The position numbers and the translations under genes were made by a program. Of a stretch of DNA of 64,000 nt, positions 35,471 through 45,044 are shown piece by piece (position 1 is the first letter of the stretch; each line of letters begins with the position of its first letter). This stretch comes from an uncultured Alphaproteobacteria bacterium (GTDB lineage Bacteria; Pseudomonadota; Alphaproteobacteria; Rhizobiales; Ancalomicrobiaceae), in NCBI GenBank assembly GCA_937864925.1, contig CALMFH010000155.1:1-64000 (forward strand). The letters are read 5' to 3'. The notes beneath the pieces were generated by a model that saw nothing but the letters and a program-made list of their open reading frames with translations, was not told the DNA's origin and made no database searches.

Positions 35471-36394
35471 TCATTCGGCGGTCTGGGCGTGCTTGCCCAG
35501 CGCGGCGAGGATGGCGTCGGCGCGCGAGCGGTAGTCGGCGCCGTGGTCGGAGGCTTTCAGGCGCAGATCGCCGATCTCTTGTTGCCAGTCGACGGTGGCC
35601 CGCGCCATGCGGCCGTCGAGACCGAGGAGGTCTACGGTCAACGCCACCTCGCGTAGCTCGGAGGCGCGGCGGATGCCGTGGGTCATCACCCGCTCCAGCA
35701 TGTAGGCGGCGCGCTTCGGCCAGTCGAAGCCGGGGAAGGTGTCCTCTAGCGTGGCGAGCACGATGTCGTCGACGCCCGCCAGCCGACCGGAGAGGACGCA
35801 TTCGCAGATCAGCGCCTCCAGCCCCTTGATCATGATCGAGCGCACCATCTTGATCGACGACGAGGCGCCGACCGGGCCGGGTTGGATCTCGGCCGACATG
35901 CCGAGCCCGGCGAGCACCGGCGCTGCCGCCTCGGCGTGCGGACCGGAGATCAGCAGCGGCGTCCTGTGCAGGCGCGGATGGACCGGAGCCATCACCGCGA
36001 CGTCGACGTAACGCCCGCCGCTCGCATCGATCCTCTCCGCCGACTTCACCTTCATCTGCGGGGCGCAGGAGTTGCAGTCGAGAAACAGGGCGCCGGGGGC
36101 CAGCGCGCCGACGACCGACAGCGCCGCGGCGTGGGCCTGATCGGCGGTGACCACCGAGACGACGAGGGTCGCGCCGGCGACCGCCTCGTGAGCGGTCATG
36201 GCGGCGCCGACGCCGTCGGTGGCGTAGTCGGCGAGCTTCGCGGCGCGGGTCGCGTCGGGACCGTCGGTCTTGAGGTCGTAGGCGACGACTTGCGCCGCGA
36301 AGTCGGGTTCACTCCGCCAACCGGCGAGGAAGGCGCGGGCGGCTTCGCCGTAGCCGATGAAGGCGATGCGTGGCGGACGGGCGTCGGCGGCCAT
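35471..36394 (-). CDS. NAD(P)-binding 6-phosphogluconate-dehydrogenase-like protein (DUF1932 type)
   Basis: A 307-residue protein with an N-terminal Rossmann domain (IAFIGYGEAARAF) and a helical C-terminal domain of the DUF1932 kind (ASSSIKMVRSIMIKGLEALI includes the conserved Lys of beta-hydroxyacid dehydrogenases). It heads the leftward lig operon, 37 bases before ligA. A role in the 4,5-cleavage pathway is implied by position, but the substrate is unknown. It might act on a side product or a related hydroxy acid. Confidence 0.7.
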   Translation of the reverse strand: MAADARPPRIAFIGYGEAARAFLAGWRSEPDFAAQVVAYDLKTDGPDATRAAKLADYATDGVGAAMTAHEAVAGATLVVSVVTADQAHAAALSVVGALAPGALFLDCNSCAPQMKVKSAERIDASGGRYVDVAVMAPVHPRLHRTPLLISGPHAEAAAPVLAGLGMSAEIQPGPVGASSSIKMVRSIMIKGLEALICECVLSGRLAGVDDIVLATLEDTFPGFDWPKRAAYMLERVMTHGIRRASELREVALTVDLLGLDGRMARATVDWQQEIGDLRLKASDHGADYRSRADAILAALGKHAQTAE

Positions 36395-36492
36395 GGCTCT
36401 TCCTCCCTCTTCGGATGTGCGGGTCCCCTCCGTCTTAGGCGCGAAGCATTCGCAACACGACGTCGAAGCCTGTGGCGCGGCATTCGAAATTG

Positions 36493-37737
36493 CTATAGGC
36501 CCGGTTCCGACGCGGTGCTTCCATAGGTCTCTCGGGCGCTGCGCAGGTGGTCGAGGAGGATCGCCTGGGTGGGTGTCGGGCGCCATCCCCGGCGATAGGT
36601 GAGGCCGATGCGGCGGCTGCCGAGGGAGACCGGATAGGGCACGACGGCGAGCAGGCCCTGGTCGATCTCGAAGAGGGCCTGGCGGGCGGAGAGCAGGGTG
36701 AGACGATCCGAACCGGTCAGGACGCCGCGCAGCAGGACCAGCGAGCTGGTCTCCAACATGCCGCCGGGCATGCGTCTTTCCGCCTCGGGCGGGAACATCT
36801 GGTGGAACACGGCACGGGTCGGAGTGTCGTCGCCGGGCACCGCCCAGGGGTAGGCGAGGAGGTCGTCGTAGTCGACGTCGGGCTTGGTCACCAGGGGATG
36901 TCCGGCCCGCGCGACGATGGCGAGCGGGTCGTCGAGGAGCGGCTCCTGGACGACGTCGTCGATCGGCGGCGGGTCGCGCAGGGCTCCGAGCAGGACGTCG
37001 ATGATGCCGTAACGCAGGCGACCGAGAAGGCCGTCGTAGGGGGCGGAGATCACCCGGACGCGGGCGAGCGGGCGCTCGCGGGTCAGGTGATTGAGGGCGT
37101 CGGGCAGGATCTTGGTGCGGCCGAAGGGCATGGCGCCGACGACGATCATGCCGGGGTCGCGGCCGAGGCTCTCGGAGACCTCGGCGAAGCCCTGCTGCAA
37201 CTCGGCATGAGCCAGGGCCGCGTGGCGGGCGAAGATTTCGGCGGCCGGGGTGAGGTCGACGCCCTGCTTGGTGGTGACGAACAGGGCCATGCCGGTGAGC
37301 CGTTCGAGATCACGCGCGGCGCGGTGCACCGACGGCTGGGAGAGGCCGAGTTCGCGCGCGGCGAGCGAGAAGTTGCGGGTGGTCGCCATGGCGGCCAGCG
37401 CCCGGAGTTGCGCCACGGTGATGAGGTGTTCGAAGTTGGCGAAGCCGCCACCCGCCCGCCGCGCCTCGCCGCGCAGCGCCTCGCGGGCGCCGGTCTCGAT
37501 CAGTTCGAGGGCGCGATCGACGCGGTCGCGCAGCAGGGCGCCGGCGGTGGTCAGGGTCACACCTTCCGTGCCGAATTCCAGGAGCTTGGTGGCGAAGCGT
37601 TCCTCCAGCTTGGCGAGGGCCTGGGTGATCGCCGGCTGAGAGAGGTGGATGCGCCGGGCGGCACGGGTGATGCCACCGCATTCGGCGACCAGCACGAAGG
37701 CACGTAGGTGGCGAAGGTTGGGTACGTCGGTCCACAT
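36493..37737 (-). CDS. LysR-type regulator with two N-terminal HTH domains
   Basis: A 414-residue regulator, about 100 longer than normal for the family. Residues about 7-65 form one LysR HTH (LVAECGGITRAARRIHLSQPAITQALAKLEE), and residues about 105-165 form a second (RALAAMATTRNFSLAARELGLSQPSVHRAARDLE). A substrate-binding domain (about 190-400) follows. Located between the leftward lig operon and the divergent galB-ligK-ligI operon, it is the probable regulator of both. Confidence 0.88.
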   Translation of the reverse strand: MWTDVPNLRHLRAFVLVAECGGITRAARRIHLSQPAITQALAKLEERFATKLLEFGTEGVTLTTAGALLRDRVDRALELIETGAREALRGEARRAGGGFANFEHLITVAQLRALAAMATTRNFSLAARELGLSQPSVHRAARDLERLTGMALFVTTKQGVDLTPAAEIFARHAALAHAELQQGFAEVSESLGRDPGMIVVGAMPFGRTKILPDALNHLTRERPLARVRVISAPYDGLLGRLRYGIIDVLLGALRDPPPIDDVVQEPLLDDPLAIVARAGHPLVTKPDVDYDDLLAYPWAVPGDDTPTRAVFHQMFPPEAERRMPGGMLETSSLVLLRGVLTGSDRLTLLSARQALFEIDQGLLAVVPYPVSLGSRRIGLTYRRGWRPTPTQAILLDHLRSARETYGSTASEPGL

Positions 37738-37768
37738 CGAGCGGCTCTCCGGCGATCGTGTGGCGCAG

Positions 37769-37789
37769 CTTATAGCAAGATCTTATGAG
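37769..37789. promoter_or_regulatory. candidate LysR operator between the LysR gene and the hydratase gene
   Basis: CTTATAGCAAGATCTTATGAG is an imperfect AT-rich dyad in a GC-rich 147-base divergent intergenic region, close to the LysR start. It resembles the T-N11-A type arrangement, but symmetry is imperfect. Confidence 0.3.
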
Positions 37790-37884
37790 AAGGTGGAGAC
37801 TTCGAACTGGTGTCTGGACGGTCGGCGGCGTTTGATCGCCTCATCGACGAGGCGGGAGACCACCCGCGGCCGAGGAGGGCGTCC

Positions 37885-38616
37885 ATGAGCAAGAAGACCG
37901 CACTGGTGATCAGCGCACACGCCGCAGACTTCGTCTGGCGCGCCGGCGGGGCGATCGCGCTGCATCAGGCCAAGGGATACGAGGTGACGATCGTCTGCCT
38001 CTCCTACGGCGAACGCGGCGAGAGCGCCAAGATCTGGAAGGAGCCCGGCGTCACCCTCGACAAGGTCAAGACGGCGCGCCGCATCGAGGCGGAGAACGCG
38101 GCCAAGGCGCTCGACGCTCACGACATCCGTTTCTTCGACCTCGGCGACTATCCGCTGGAGATGGACACAGACGCCAAGTTCAGGCTGGTCGACGTCATCC
38201 GCGAGACGATGCCCAGCTTCATGATGAGCCACTCGCTCTGGGACCCCTACAACACCGACCACATGAACGCGACCCGCTGGGCGCTGGAGTGCCGGATGAT
38301 CGCCCAGGCCTGGGGCCACAACCCGCACCAGAAGGTGCTCGGGGCGCCGCAGCTCTACCTGTTCGAGCCGCATCAGACCGAGCAGATGCAGTGGAAGCCG
38401 GACGTGTTCCTCGACATCACCGAGGTGTGGGACAAGAAGCTCGCGGCGATCCGCTGCATGGAGGGCCAGGAGCACCTCTGGCACTACTACACCAACCTCG
38501 CCGAGAACCGCGCCAACCACTTCAAGCGCAATTCGGGCGGTCAGGCGGGCGGGCGTGCCGCGAAGTATGCGGAGGGCTTCCAGTCGATGTTCCCGCGCAC
38601 CGTCGACGAACTGTGA
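37885..38616 (+). CDS. galB: 4-oxalomesaconate hydratase, PIG-L (GalB) type
   Basis: A 243-residue zinc-dependent PIG-L/LmbE-fold enzyme. The metal-binding motif is the variant [12 protein letters not shown] near the N-terminus, and other family segments are SYGERGES and [10 protein letters not shown]. GalB-type enzymes hydrate 4-oxalomesaconate to 4-carboxy-4-hydroxy-2-oxoadipate in gallate and protocatechuate degradation, replacing the unrelated LigJ hydratase. ATG 37885 follows GAGGAGGGCGTCC. The next gene is the aldolase that consumes its product. Confidence 0.88.
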   Translation: MSKKTALVISAHAADFVWRAGGAIALHQAKGYEVTIVCLSYGERGESAKIWKEPGVTLDKVKTARRIEAENAAKALDAHDIRFFDLGDYPLEMDTDAKFRLVDVIRETMPSFMMSHSLWDPYNTDHMNATRWALECRMIAQAWGHNPHQKVLGAPQLYLFEPHQTEQMQWKPDVFLDITEVWDKKLAAIRCMEGQEHLWHYYTNLAENRANHFKRNSGGQAGGRAAKYAEGFQSMFPRTVDEL

Positions 38617-38626
38617 GGGTGGGACC

Positions 38627-39298
38627 ATGAACGTCGTCGTCCAGTCGATCGAGCGGGCCGATGCGGCCGTCATCGCCGGCCTCGCCGAGTGCGGGGTTGC
38701 GACCGTCCACGAGGCGCAGGGGCGTATCGGGCTGCTCGCCGCCTACATGCGGCCGATCTATCCCGGCGCCCGGGTGGCGGCATCGGCGGTCACCGTGTCG
38801 GTGCCGCCGTGCGACAACTGGATGATCCATGTCGCGGTCGAGCAGATGAAGGCCGGCGACATCATGGTGGTGGCGCCGACCTCGCCGTCGGACGCCGGCT
38901 ATTTCGGCGATCTGCTCGCCGGTTCGGTGATGGCGCGCGGCGGTGTCGGCCTCGTCATCGACGCCGGCGTCCGCGACATCCGCGACCTCACCGAAATGGG
39001 CTTCCCCGTCTGGTCGAAGTGCGTTTCGGCGCAGGGGACGGTCAAGGAGACGCTGGGCTCGGTCAACGTGGCCGTCGTCTGTGCCGGGGCCCACATCGAG
39101 GCGGGAGACGTGATCGTCGCCGACGACGACGGCGTCTGCGTCGTGAAGCGCGCCGATGCGGCGGCGGTGTTGAAGAAGGCGCAGGCACGCATCGCGGCGG
39201 AAGGCGAGAAGCGCGAGAAGCTCAATTCGGGTGTCCTCGGGCTCGATCTCTACGGGATGCGCGAGGCGCTGGCGAAGAAGGGGCTGAGGTACGTCTGA
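38627..39298 (+). CDS. ligK: 4-carboxy-4-hydroxy-2-oxoadipate aldolase
   Basis: A 223-residue RraA-like aldolase that splits 4-carboxy-4-hydroxy-2-oxoadipate into pyruvate and oxaloacetate. Family segments are TVHEAQGR near the N-terminus, [25 protein letters not shown] in the middle (including the catalytic Arg/Asp), and ADDDGVCVV. It follows the hydratase gene by 10 bases. The name ligK/galC refers to the same reaction in different organisms. Confidence 0.88.
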   Translation: MNVVVQSIERADAAVIAGLAECGVATVHEAQGRIGLLAAYMRPIYPGARVAASAVTVSVPPCDNWMIHVAVEQMKAGDIMVVAPTSPSDAGYFGDLLAGSVMARGGVGLVIDAGVRDIRDLTEMGFPVWSKCVSAQGTVKETLGSVNVAVVCAGAHIEAGDVIVADDDGVCVVKRADAAAVLKKAQARIAAEGEKREKLNSGVLGLDLYGMREALAKKGLRYV

Positions 39299-39397
39299 GG
39301 CACCGCCCGCCCGGTCCGGAGGATCTCTCCGGCGCGGGTGCCGGAAGGAGCCTCGGCGAGCGTCGTCGGGCGCGAGTCCGAGCGAGAGGATGGAGTG

Positions 39398-40273
39398 ATG
39401 GATCCCAACTACATGCCGTTCCACCCGAACCCGTCGAAGCCGGCCTACGTGCCGCCGCCCGGCGCGGTGGACGCGCACTGCCACGTCTTCGGGCCCGGCG
39501 ACGTCTTCCCCTACGCGCCGCAGCGCAAGTACACGCCGTGCGACGCTCCGAAGGAGAAGCTGTTCGAACTCAGAGACTTCCTCGGTTTCTCGCGGAACGT
39601 CATCGTCCAGGCGACCTGCCACGGCCACGACAACCGGGCGCTCATCGACGCGCTGAAGGCGTCGGGCGATCTCGCCCGCGGCATCGCCTCGGTCGGGCCA
39701 CAGGTCACCATGGCCGAGCTCGAGGAGATGGACGCGGCCGGGGTGCGCGGGGTGCGCTTCAACTTCGTCAAGCGGTTGGTCGATGCGACGCCCAGGCAGG
39801 TCTATTTCGGCATCGCCGAGAAGATCGCGCGGCTCGGCTGGCACATCGTCGTCTACTTCGAGGCGCAGGATCTCGCCGATCTGGTGCCGTTCCTGGAGGC
39901 GCTGCCGGCGCCGATCGTGGTCGACCACATGGGTCGGCCGGACCTGACCAAGGGCGTCGATCACCCCGACTTCCGGCGCTTCGTCGACCTGATGACGCGC
40001 AATCCGACCATCTGGTCGAAGGTGACCTGCCCCGAGCGGCTCTCGGTGGTCGGTCCGCCGACCTATGACGACTTCGTTCCCTTCGGCCGGGAGCTGGTGA
40101 CACGCTTCCCCGATCGGGTGCTGTGGGGCACCGACTGGCCCCATCCCAACATGACCACCCACATGCCCGACGACGGGTGGTTGGTGGGCATGATCCCGCG
40201 CATCGCTCCGTCGATGGAGGCGCAGAGGGCGCTCCTCGTCGACAATCCGATGCGCCTCTACTGGTCGCGGTGA
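39398..40273 (+). CDS. ligI: 2-pyrone-4,6-dicarboxylate hydrolase
   Basis: A 291-residue amidohydrolase-superfamily enzyme that opens 2-pyrone-4,6-dicarboxylate to 4-oxalomesaconate. Family landmarks are VDAHCHVFGP (metal or substrate His pair region), VVDHMGRPD and WGTDWPHPN with the catalytic Asp. ATG 39398 follows GAGAGGATGGAG. Third gene of the rightward operon, linking LigC product to the hydratase. Confidence 0.9.
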   Translation: MDPNYMPFHPNPSKPAYVPPPGAVDAHCHVFGPGDVFPYAPQRKYTPCDAPKEKLFELRDFLGFSRNVIVQATCHGHDNRALIDALKASGDLARGIASVGPQVTMAELEEMDAAGVRGVRFNFVKRLVDATPRQVYFGIAEKIARLGWHIVVYFEAQDLADLVPFLEALPAPIVVDHMGRPDLTKGVDHPDFRRFVDLMTRNPTIWSKVTCPERLSVVGPPTYDDFVPFGRELVTRFPDRVLWGTDWPHPNMTTHMPDDGWLVGMIPRIAPSMEAQRALLVDNPMRLYWSR

Positions 40274-40307
40274 CGGCGCGGCCCAAGGAAGATCCGGGAG
40301 GAACGCT

Positions 40308-40661
40308 ATGTCCACGCATACGATCCAGGAAGAGATTCCGGGCACCGTCATCTTCGACGGCCGGATGGCGATGAAGGGCTATGCCCTCAACAAGATGTGT
40401 TACTCGTTCAACTCCGCCCCCAACCGCGAGGCCTTCCGCAGGGACGAAGAGGCCTACATGGAGAGGTTCGGGCTGAACGAGCAGCAGAAGGCGGCGATCC
40501 GTGCCCGCAACGTCCTGCAGCTCATCGATGCCGGCGGCAACATCTACTATCTCGCCAAGTTCGCCGGCATCTTCGGCCTGACGGTCCAGGACGTCGGCGC
40601 GCAGCAGACCGGTATGTCCGTCGAGGAATTCAAGGAATTCCTCCGCAAGCAGGGAGAGTGA
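40308..40661 (+). CDS. ligA: extradiol dioxygenase alpha subunit (LigA type), copy 2
   Basis: A 117-residue LigA-like helical subunit (IPGTVIFDGRMAMKGYALNK, MERFGLNEQQ, LIDAGGNIYYLAKFA), 14 residues shorter at the ends than copy 1 and clearly divergent from it. It precedes its own beta subunit. The second pair may act on a substituted catechol such as gallate or a methylgallate. Confidence 0.88.
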   Translation: MSTHTIQEEIPGTVIFDGRMAMKGYALNKMCYSFNSAPNREAFRRDEEAYMERFGLNEQQKAAIRARNVLQLIDAGGNIYYLAKFAGIFGLTVQDVGAQQTGMSVEEFKEFLRKQGE

Positions 40662-40663
40662 CC

Positions 40664-41506
40664 ATGGCCGAGATCATCGGAGGGCTGACCTCGTCGCACA
40701 TCCCGGCGGTCGGCAACGCCTATCATCGCAAGATGTTCGACGATCCCTATTGGAAGCCGTTCTTCGACGGCTATCCGCCGGTTCACGCGTGGTTGGCGGA
40801 GAAGAAGCCGGACGTCGCGGTGGTGTTCTACAACGACCACGGGCTCAACTTCTTCCTCGACAAGATGCCGACCTTCTCGATCGGTGCGGCGGCTTCCTAC
40901 GAGAACCAGGACGAGGGGTGGGGCATCCCGACCATCGGCACTTTCCAGGGGCATCCGGAGCTGTCCTGGCACATCATCGACGGCGTGGTGGCGGACGGCT
41001 TCGACGTCTGCACCTGCCAGGAGATGGCGGTCGATCACGGCTTCACCGTGCCGGTGCAGTTGTTCTGGGGCGACCGCGAGAAGACCCCGATCAAGACCAT
41101 CCCGATCTGCATCAACACGGTGCAGCATCCGCTGCCGTCGCCGAAGCGGTGCTACGAGTTCGGCAGGTCGATCGGCCGGGCGATCGCCTCGTTCGCCGGC
41201 AACGAGAAGGTGGTGGTGCTCGGTACGGGCGGCCTGTCGCATCAGCTCGACGGCACCCGCGCCGGCTTCATCAACAAGGACTTCGACCTGATGTGCATGG
41301 ACAAGATCGTCGACGCGCCGGACGAACTGGCGAAGCTGTCGATCCTCGATCTGGTGCGCGAGGCCGGAGCGCAGGGTGCGGAGTTCATCCTGTGGATGGC
41401 GATGCGCGGGGCGCTCGGCGACAAGGTCGCGGAGATCCATCGCAACTACCACATCCCGATCTCCAACACGGCCGCCGGGCTGATGGTGCTGGAGACGCGG
41501 GCCTGA
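40664..41506 (+). CDS. ligB: extradiol dioxygenase beta subunit (LigB type), copy 2
   Basis: A 280-residue LigB-superfamily catalytic subunit with SSHIPAVG, YNDHGLNFF, EMAVDHGF and GTGGLSHQL. It starts two bases after the alpha subunit stop. Overall order and length match copy 1, but many positions differ (for example an ENQDEGWGIP segment where copy 1 has [10 protein letters not shown]), so it is a paralogue rather than a recent duplicate. Confidence 0.9.
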   Translation: MAEIIGGLTSSHIPAVGNAYHRKMFDDPYWKPFFDGYPPVHAWLAEKKPDVAVVFYNDHGLNFFLDKMPTFSIGAAASYENQDEGWGIPTIGTFQGHPELSWHIIDGVVADGFDVCTCQEMAVDHGFTVPVQLFWGDREKTPIKTIPICINTVQHPLPSPKRCYEFGRSIGRAIASFAGNEKVVVLGTGGLSHQLDGTRAGFINKDFDLMCMDKIVDAPDELAKLSILDLVREAGAQGAEFILWMAMRGALGDKVAEIHRNYHIPISNTAAGLMVLETRA

Positions 41507-41655
41507 TCTCGTCGTGTCGCCGCGTTCCGTCTCGCACGGGGCGTGGTGGCGTGCGATGCTGACGGCCGAAAAGATCCGGTCGGGGGCTGCCCCGGCCGGC
41601 AAGACACGAAGGGTCCCGCGCGAGGGATCCCGCCAACGACCTCAGGGAGACGAAC

Positions 41656-42855
41656 ATGACGATTTCGAAGACCACGCGCCGCGGCGCTCTCGCCGGCCTC
41701 TCGGTCGCGGCACTGACGTTGATCACGCCCTTCGCCGCTTCGGCGCAGGAGGTGGTCAAAGTCGGCCTGATCCTGCCGATGACCGGTGCTTCGGCCTCCA
41801 CCGGACGCCAGATCGAGGCGGCGGTGAAGCTCTATCAGCAGATGAACGGTACAAAGGCCGGCGGCAAGACGGTTGAGGTGATCGTCAAGGACGACACCGG
41901 CGTCGCCGACGTCACCAAGCGCGTCGCCCAGGAACTGGTGGTCAACGACAAGGTCGCGGTGCTCGCCGGCTTCGGCCTGACGCCGCTGGCGCTCGCCACG
42001 GCGCCGATCTCGGCCCAGGCCAAGGTGCCGCAGATCGTCATGGCGGCGGCCACCGCCACCATCACCGAGGCTTCGCCCTACATCGTCCGCACCTCCTTCA
42101 CGCTGCCGCAGGCGACCGTGCCGGCGGCGAATCTCGCCACCAAGAACGGTTGGAAGAAGGTCGTCACCCTGGTCACCGACTACGGCCCCGGCATCGACGC
42201 GGAGAAGGCCTTCGGCGAGCAGTTCACCAAGAACGGCGGCACCGTCGCCGCGGCGCTGCGCGTGCCGCTGAAGAACCCGGACTTCGCGCCCTTCCTGCAG
42301 CGTGTCGCCGACGAGAAGCCGGACGCGCTGTTCGTGTTCGTGCCCTCGGGCTTCGGTGCGCTGGTGGTCAAGCAGTTCGTCGAGCGCGGCCTCGACAAGT
42401 CGGGCGTCAAGTTGTTCGGCACCGGCGACCTGCCGGACGACGATCAGCTCGACGGCATGGGCGACGTGGTGATCGGGCTGATCTCGACCCATCACTATTC
42501 CGCCGCCCATCCCTCGCCGGAGAACAAGGCCTTCGTCGATGCCTATCAGAAAGCCAATCAGGGCCAGCGGCCGAACTTCATGGCGGCCGGCGGTTTCGAC
42601 GGCATGGCGCTGATCTACAAGGCGCTGGAGAAGACCAAGGGCGATACCGACGGGACGGCGCTGGTCGAGGCGATGAAGGGGATGTCCTGGGTCAGTCCGC
42701 GTGGGCCGATGTCGATCGATCCCGAGACCCGCGACGTGATCCAGAGCATCTACGTCCGCAAGGTCGAGAAGGTCGACGGTCACCTGTGGAACATCGAGAC
42801 CGAGGCCTTCGAGAAGGTCAAGGACCCGGTCAAGGCCGCCAAGATGGGCAAGTGA
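41656..42855 (+). CDS. branched-chain-type ABC transporter substrate-binding protein
   Basis: A 399-residue periplasmic binding protein of the LivJ (HAAT) class. The signal peptide has a twin-arginine-like start (TRRGALAGLSVAALT, cut after ASA). The ligand-binding fold begins VVKVGLILPMTGASASTGRQ. It precedes two permease and two ATPase genes. Because it follows the aromatic cleavage genes, an aromatic acid rather than an amino acid may be the ligand, as known for some HAAT systems in alphaproteobacteria. Confidence 0.88.
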   Translation: MTISKTTRRGALAGLSVAALTLITPFAASAQEVVKVGLILPMTGASASTGRQIEAAVKLYQQMNGTKAGGKTVEVIVKDDTGVADVTKRVAQELVVNDKVAVLAGFGLTPLALATAPISAQAKVPQIVMAAATATITEASPYIVRTSFTLPQATVPAANLATKNGWKKVVTLVTDYGPGIDAEKAFGEQFTKNGGTVAAALRVPLKNPDFAPFLQRVADEKPDALFVFVPSGFGALVVKQFVERGLDKSGVKLFGTGDLPDDDQLDGMGDVVIGLISTHHYSAAHPSPENKAFVDAYQKANQGQRPNFMAAGGFDGMALIYKALEKTKGDTDGTALVEAMKGMSWVSPRGPMSIDPETRDVIQSIYVRKVEKVDGHLWNIETEAFEKVKDPVKAAKMGK

Positions 42856-42922
42856 CGGCGGTGGGGAGTGCGAGGCGTCGTCCTCGCCGACCCCGCCTCG
42901 TCGCGACCGGGCGGAAGCCCGG

Positions 42923-43060
42923 CTCCCTTCTCCCCTTGCGGGAGAAGGTGCCCCAAAGGGGCGGACGAGGGGTCTCGGCCTCTCCTCCGCACTTCGCCGA
43001 GGGGGCCGCCGCGCCCCCTCATCCGGCCTTCGGCCACCTTCTCCCGCGAGGGGAGAAGGG
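42923..43060. repeat. inverted pair of dispersed palindromic repeats
   Basis: CCCTTCTCCCCTTGCGGGAG begins the left arm (to 42950), and an almost exact reverse complement lies at 43035-43060. The intervening bases include further palindromic pieces (CCCCAAAGGGG; GGCCTTCGGCC). This matches the short palindromic repeats scattered in intergenic DNA of many Hyphomicrobiales. It fills the gap between the binding protein and permease genes and could form a large RNA hairpin lowering downstream expression. A related piece is at 29904. Confidence 0.75.
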
Positions 43061-43144
43061 GTCCGCGCCTCCGGCGCGGGAGGGCCGGGTGGAGGCGTCG
43101 GACCCGAAACTCGACCGCGGCAAGAAACCCCGCAGGACATCCGC

Positions 43145-44002
43145 ATGTTGACCATTCTCTTCGACGGCATATCGACGGGCATGTTGCTCTTCGTGCTGGC
43201 CTGCGGGCTCGCCGTGACGCTCGGGCTGATGAACTTCGTCAATCTCGCCCACGGCGCCTTCGCCATGGCCGGCGGTTACGTCACCGTCATCGCCATGCAG
43301 CGTTTCGGCGTGCCCTTCCTCGCCACGCTGCCGCTCGCCTTCCTGGTCGCCGCGGCGATCGGCCTGGTGCTCGAGCGCACGCTCTATGTCCACATGTACG
43401 GGCGCAGCCATCTCGATCAGGTGCTGTTCTCGATCGGTCTGGTCTTCATGGCGATGGCGGGGATGGACTGGTTCATGGGGTCGAGCCCGCAGAACGTCAT
43501 CCTGCCGGAGGCGCTCAAGGGGCGCTTCGACGTCGGTGGGATCGGCATCGGGCGCTATCGGCTGTTCCTGCTGGTGGTGTGCGGCGTCCTCGCGGTCTGG
43601 CTGCAGATGATCCTGTCGAAGACGCGGTTCGGCAGCCGGCTGCGTGCCGCGGTCGACGACCAGCGGGTGGCGCGCGGTCTCGGCATCGGCGTGCAGACGA
43701 TCTTCGCCCTGACCTTCGCCGTCGGCTCCGGCCTCGCCGGACTCGGCGGAGCGCTCGGCGCCGAGATCCTCGGCCTCGATCCCACCTTTCCGGTCAAATA
43801 CATGATCTTCTTCCTGATCGTCGTCACGGTCGGCGGTACGTCGTCGATCGTCGGCCCCTTCGTGGCGGCGCTGCTGCTCGGCATCGCCGACGTCGGCGGC
43901 AAGTACTACGTGCCGCAGCTCGGTTCCTTCGTCATCTACGCGTTGATGATCGCCGTGCTGATCGTGCGGCCGAACGGGCTCTTCGCCCGGCCGGGTCGCT
44001 GA
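43145..44002 (+). CDS. ABC transporter permease, LivH type
   Basis: A 285-residue membrane protein with about eight spans and the LivH pattern (GLAVTLGLMNFVNLAHGAF near the N-terminus, GLGIGVQTIFALTFAVGSGLAGLGGALG in the EAA-like loop region). It pairs with the LivM-type permease encoded 10 bases downstream. Confidence 0.9.
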   Translation: MLTILFDGISTGMLLFVLACGLAVTLGLMNFVNLAHGAFAMAGGYVTVIAMQRFGVPFLATLPLAFLVAAAIGLVLERTLYVHMYGRSHLDQVLFSIGLVFMAMAGMDWFMGSSPQNVILPEALKGRFDVGGIGIGRYRLFLLVVCGVLAVWLQMILSKTRFGSRLRAAVDDQRVARGLGIGVQTIFALTFAVGSGLAGLGGALGAEILGLDPTFPVKYMIFFLIVVTVGGTSSIVGPFVAALLLGIADVGGKYYVPQLGSFVIYALMIAVLIVRPNGLFARPGR

Positions 44003-44012
44003 GGAGGACGCG

Positions 44013-45044
44013 ATGACCGACACCACCGCCTCCCCGACCCTCACGCCGGTCGACCGCGCCCGCCGTTTCCTCGCCGCGGAAGCGCGCTGGAGCTGGCTCG
44101 AGATCGTCTTCTGGATCGTCGCCTTCGCGCTCGCCTTCGGCTTCCGCTCGAACCATCTGCTGTTCGCCGAGATCGCCATCCTGGCGCTGTTCGCCGTGTC
44201 TCTCGACCTGATCCTCGGCTATGCCGGCATCGTGTCGCTCGGCCATGCCGCCTTCTTCGGGCTCGGTGCCTACACCGTCGGTATCATGGCGCGCAGCGGC
44301 TGGGGCGATCCCCTGACCGGTCTCGTGGCGGCGGCGGTCACCGCCGGTATCCTCGGCTTCGTCACCTCGTTCCTGGTGCTGCGCGGCACCGACCTGACGC
44401 GGCTGATGATCACGCTCGGCGTCGCCTCGCTGCTGCACGAGACCGCCAACAAGCTCGACTGGCTGACCGGCGGCGCCGATGGCCTTCAGGGTATGATGGT
44501 CGGTCCGGTGCTCGGCCGCTTCAGCTTCGATCTCTACGGCACGACGGCCTATGTCTATGCGCTGAGCGTGCTGTTCGTCGTGGTGCTGGGGCTGCGGGTG
44601 CTGGTCCATTCGCCCTTCGGTCACACCCTGCGGGCGATCCGCGACAATCCGCTCCGGGCACGGGCGATCGGTATTCCGGTCGCCCGGCGACTGATCGCCG
44701 CCTATACGCTCGCCGCGATGATCGCCGGCATCGCCGGGGCGCTGCTCGCCCAGACTTCGGGCTTCGCCTCGCTCGACGTGTTGGAGTTCCACCGCTCCGC
44801 CGACGTCATGCTGGTGCTGGTCATCGGCGGTTCGGGTCGACTCTACGGCGGTATCCTCGGGGCCATCGTCTTCCGCCTGGCGCAGGACGGAATCGCCACG
44901 CTCACCCCGCAGTACTGGCAGTTCTGGATCGGGCTCGGCCTCGTCGCGCTGGTGCTCGCCGGTCGCGACCGGCTGGAGACGGCGGGCCGGCGACTGGTCG
45001 CGCGCGCCCTGCCGTGGCTCGCCGCCAAGGAGACGACGCGATGA
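44013..45044 (+). CDS. ABC transporter permease, LivM type
   Basis: A 343-residue permease with about ten hydrophobic segments and the LivM hallmark [19 protein letters not shown]. Its end overlaps the LivG-type ATPase start by four bases. Confidence 0.9.
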   Translation: MTDTTASPTLTPVDRARRFLAAEARWSWLEIVFWIVAFALAFGFRSNHLLFAEIAILALFAVSLDLILGYAGIVSLGHAAFFGLGAYTVGIMARSGWGDPLTGLVAAAVTAGILGFVTSFLVLRGTDLTRLMITLGVASLLHETANKLDWLTGGADGLQGMMVGPVLGRFSFDLYGTTAYVYALSVLFVVVLGLRVLVHSPFGHTLRAIRDNPLRARAIGIPVARRLIAAYTLAAMIAGIAGALLAQTSGFASLDVLEFHRSADVMLVLVIGGSGRLYGGILGAIVFRLAQDGIATLTPQYWQFWIGLGLVALVLAGRDRLETAGRRLVARALPWLAAKETTR

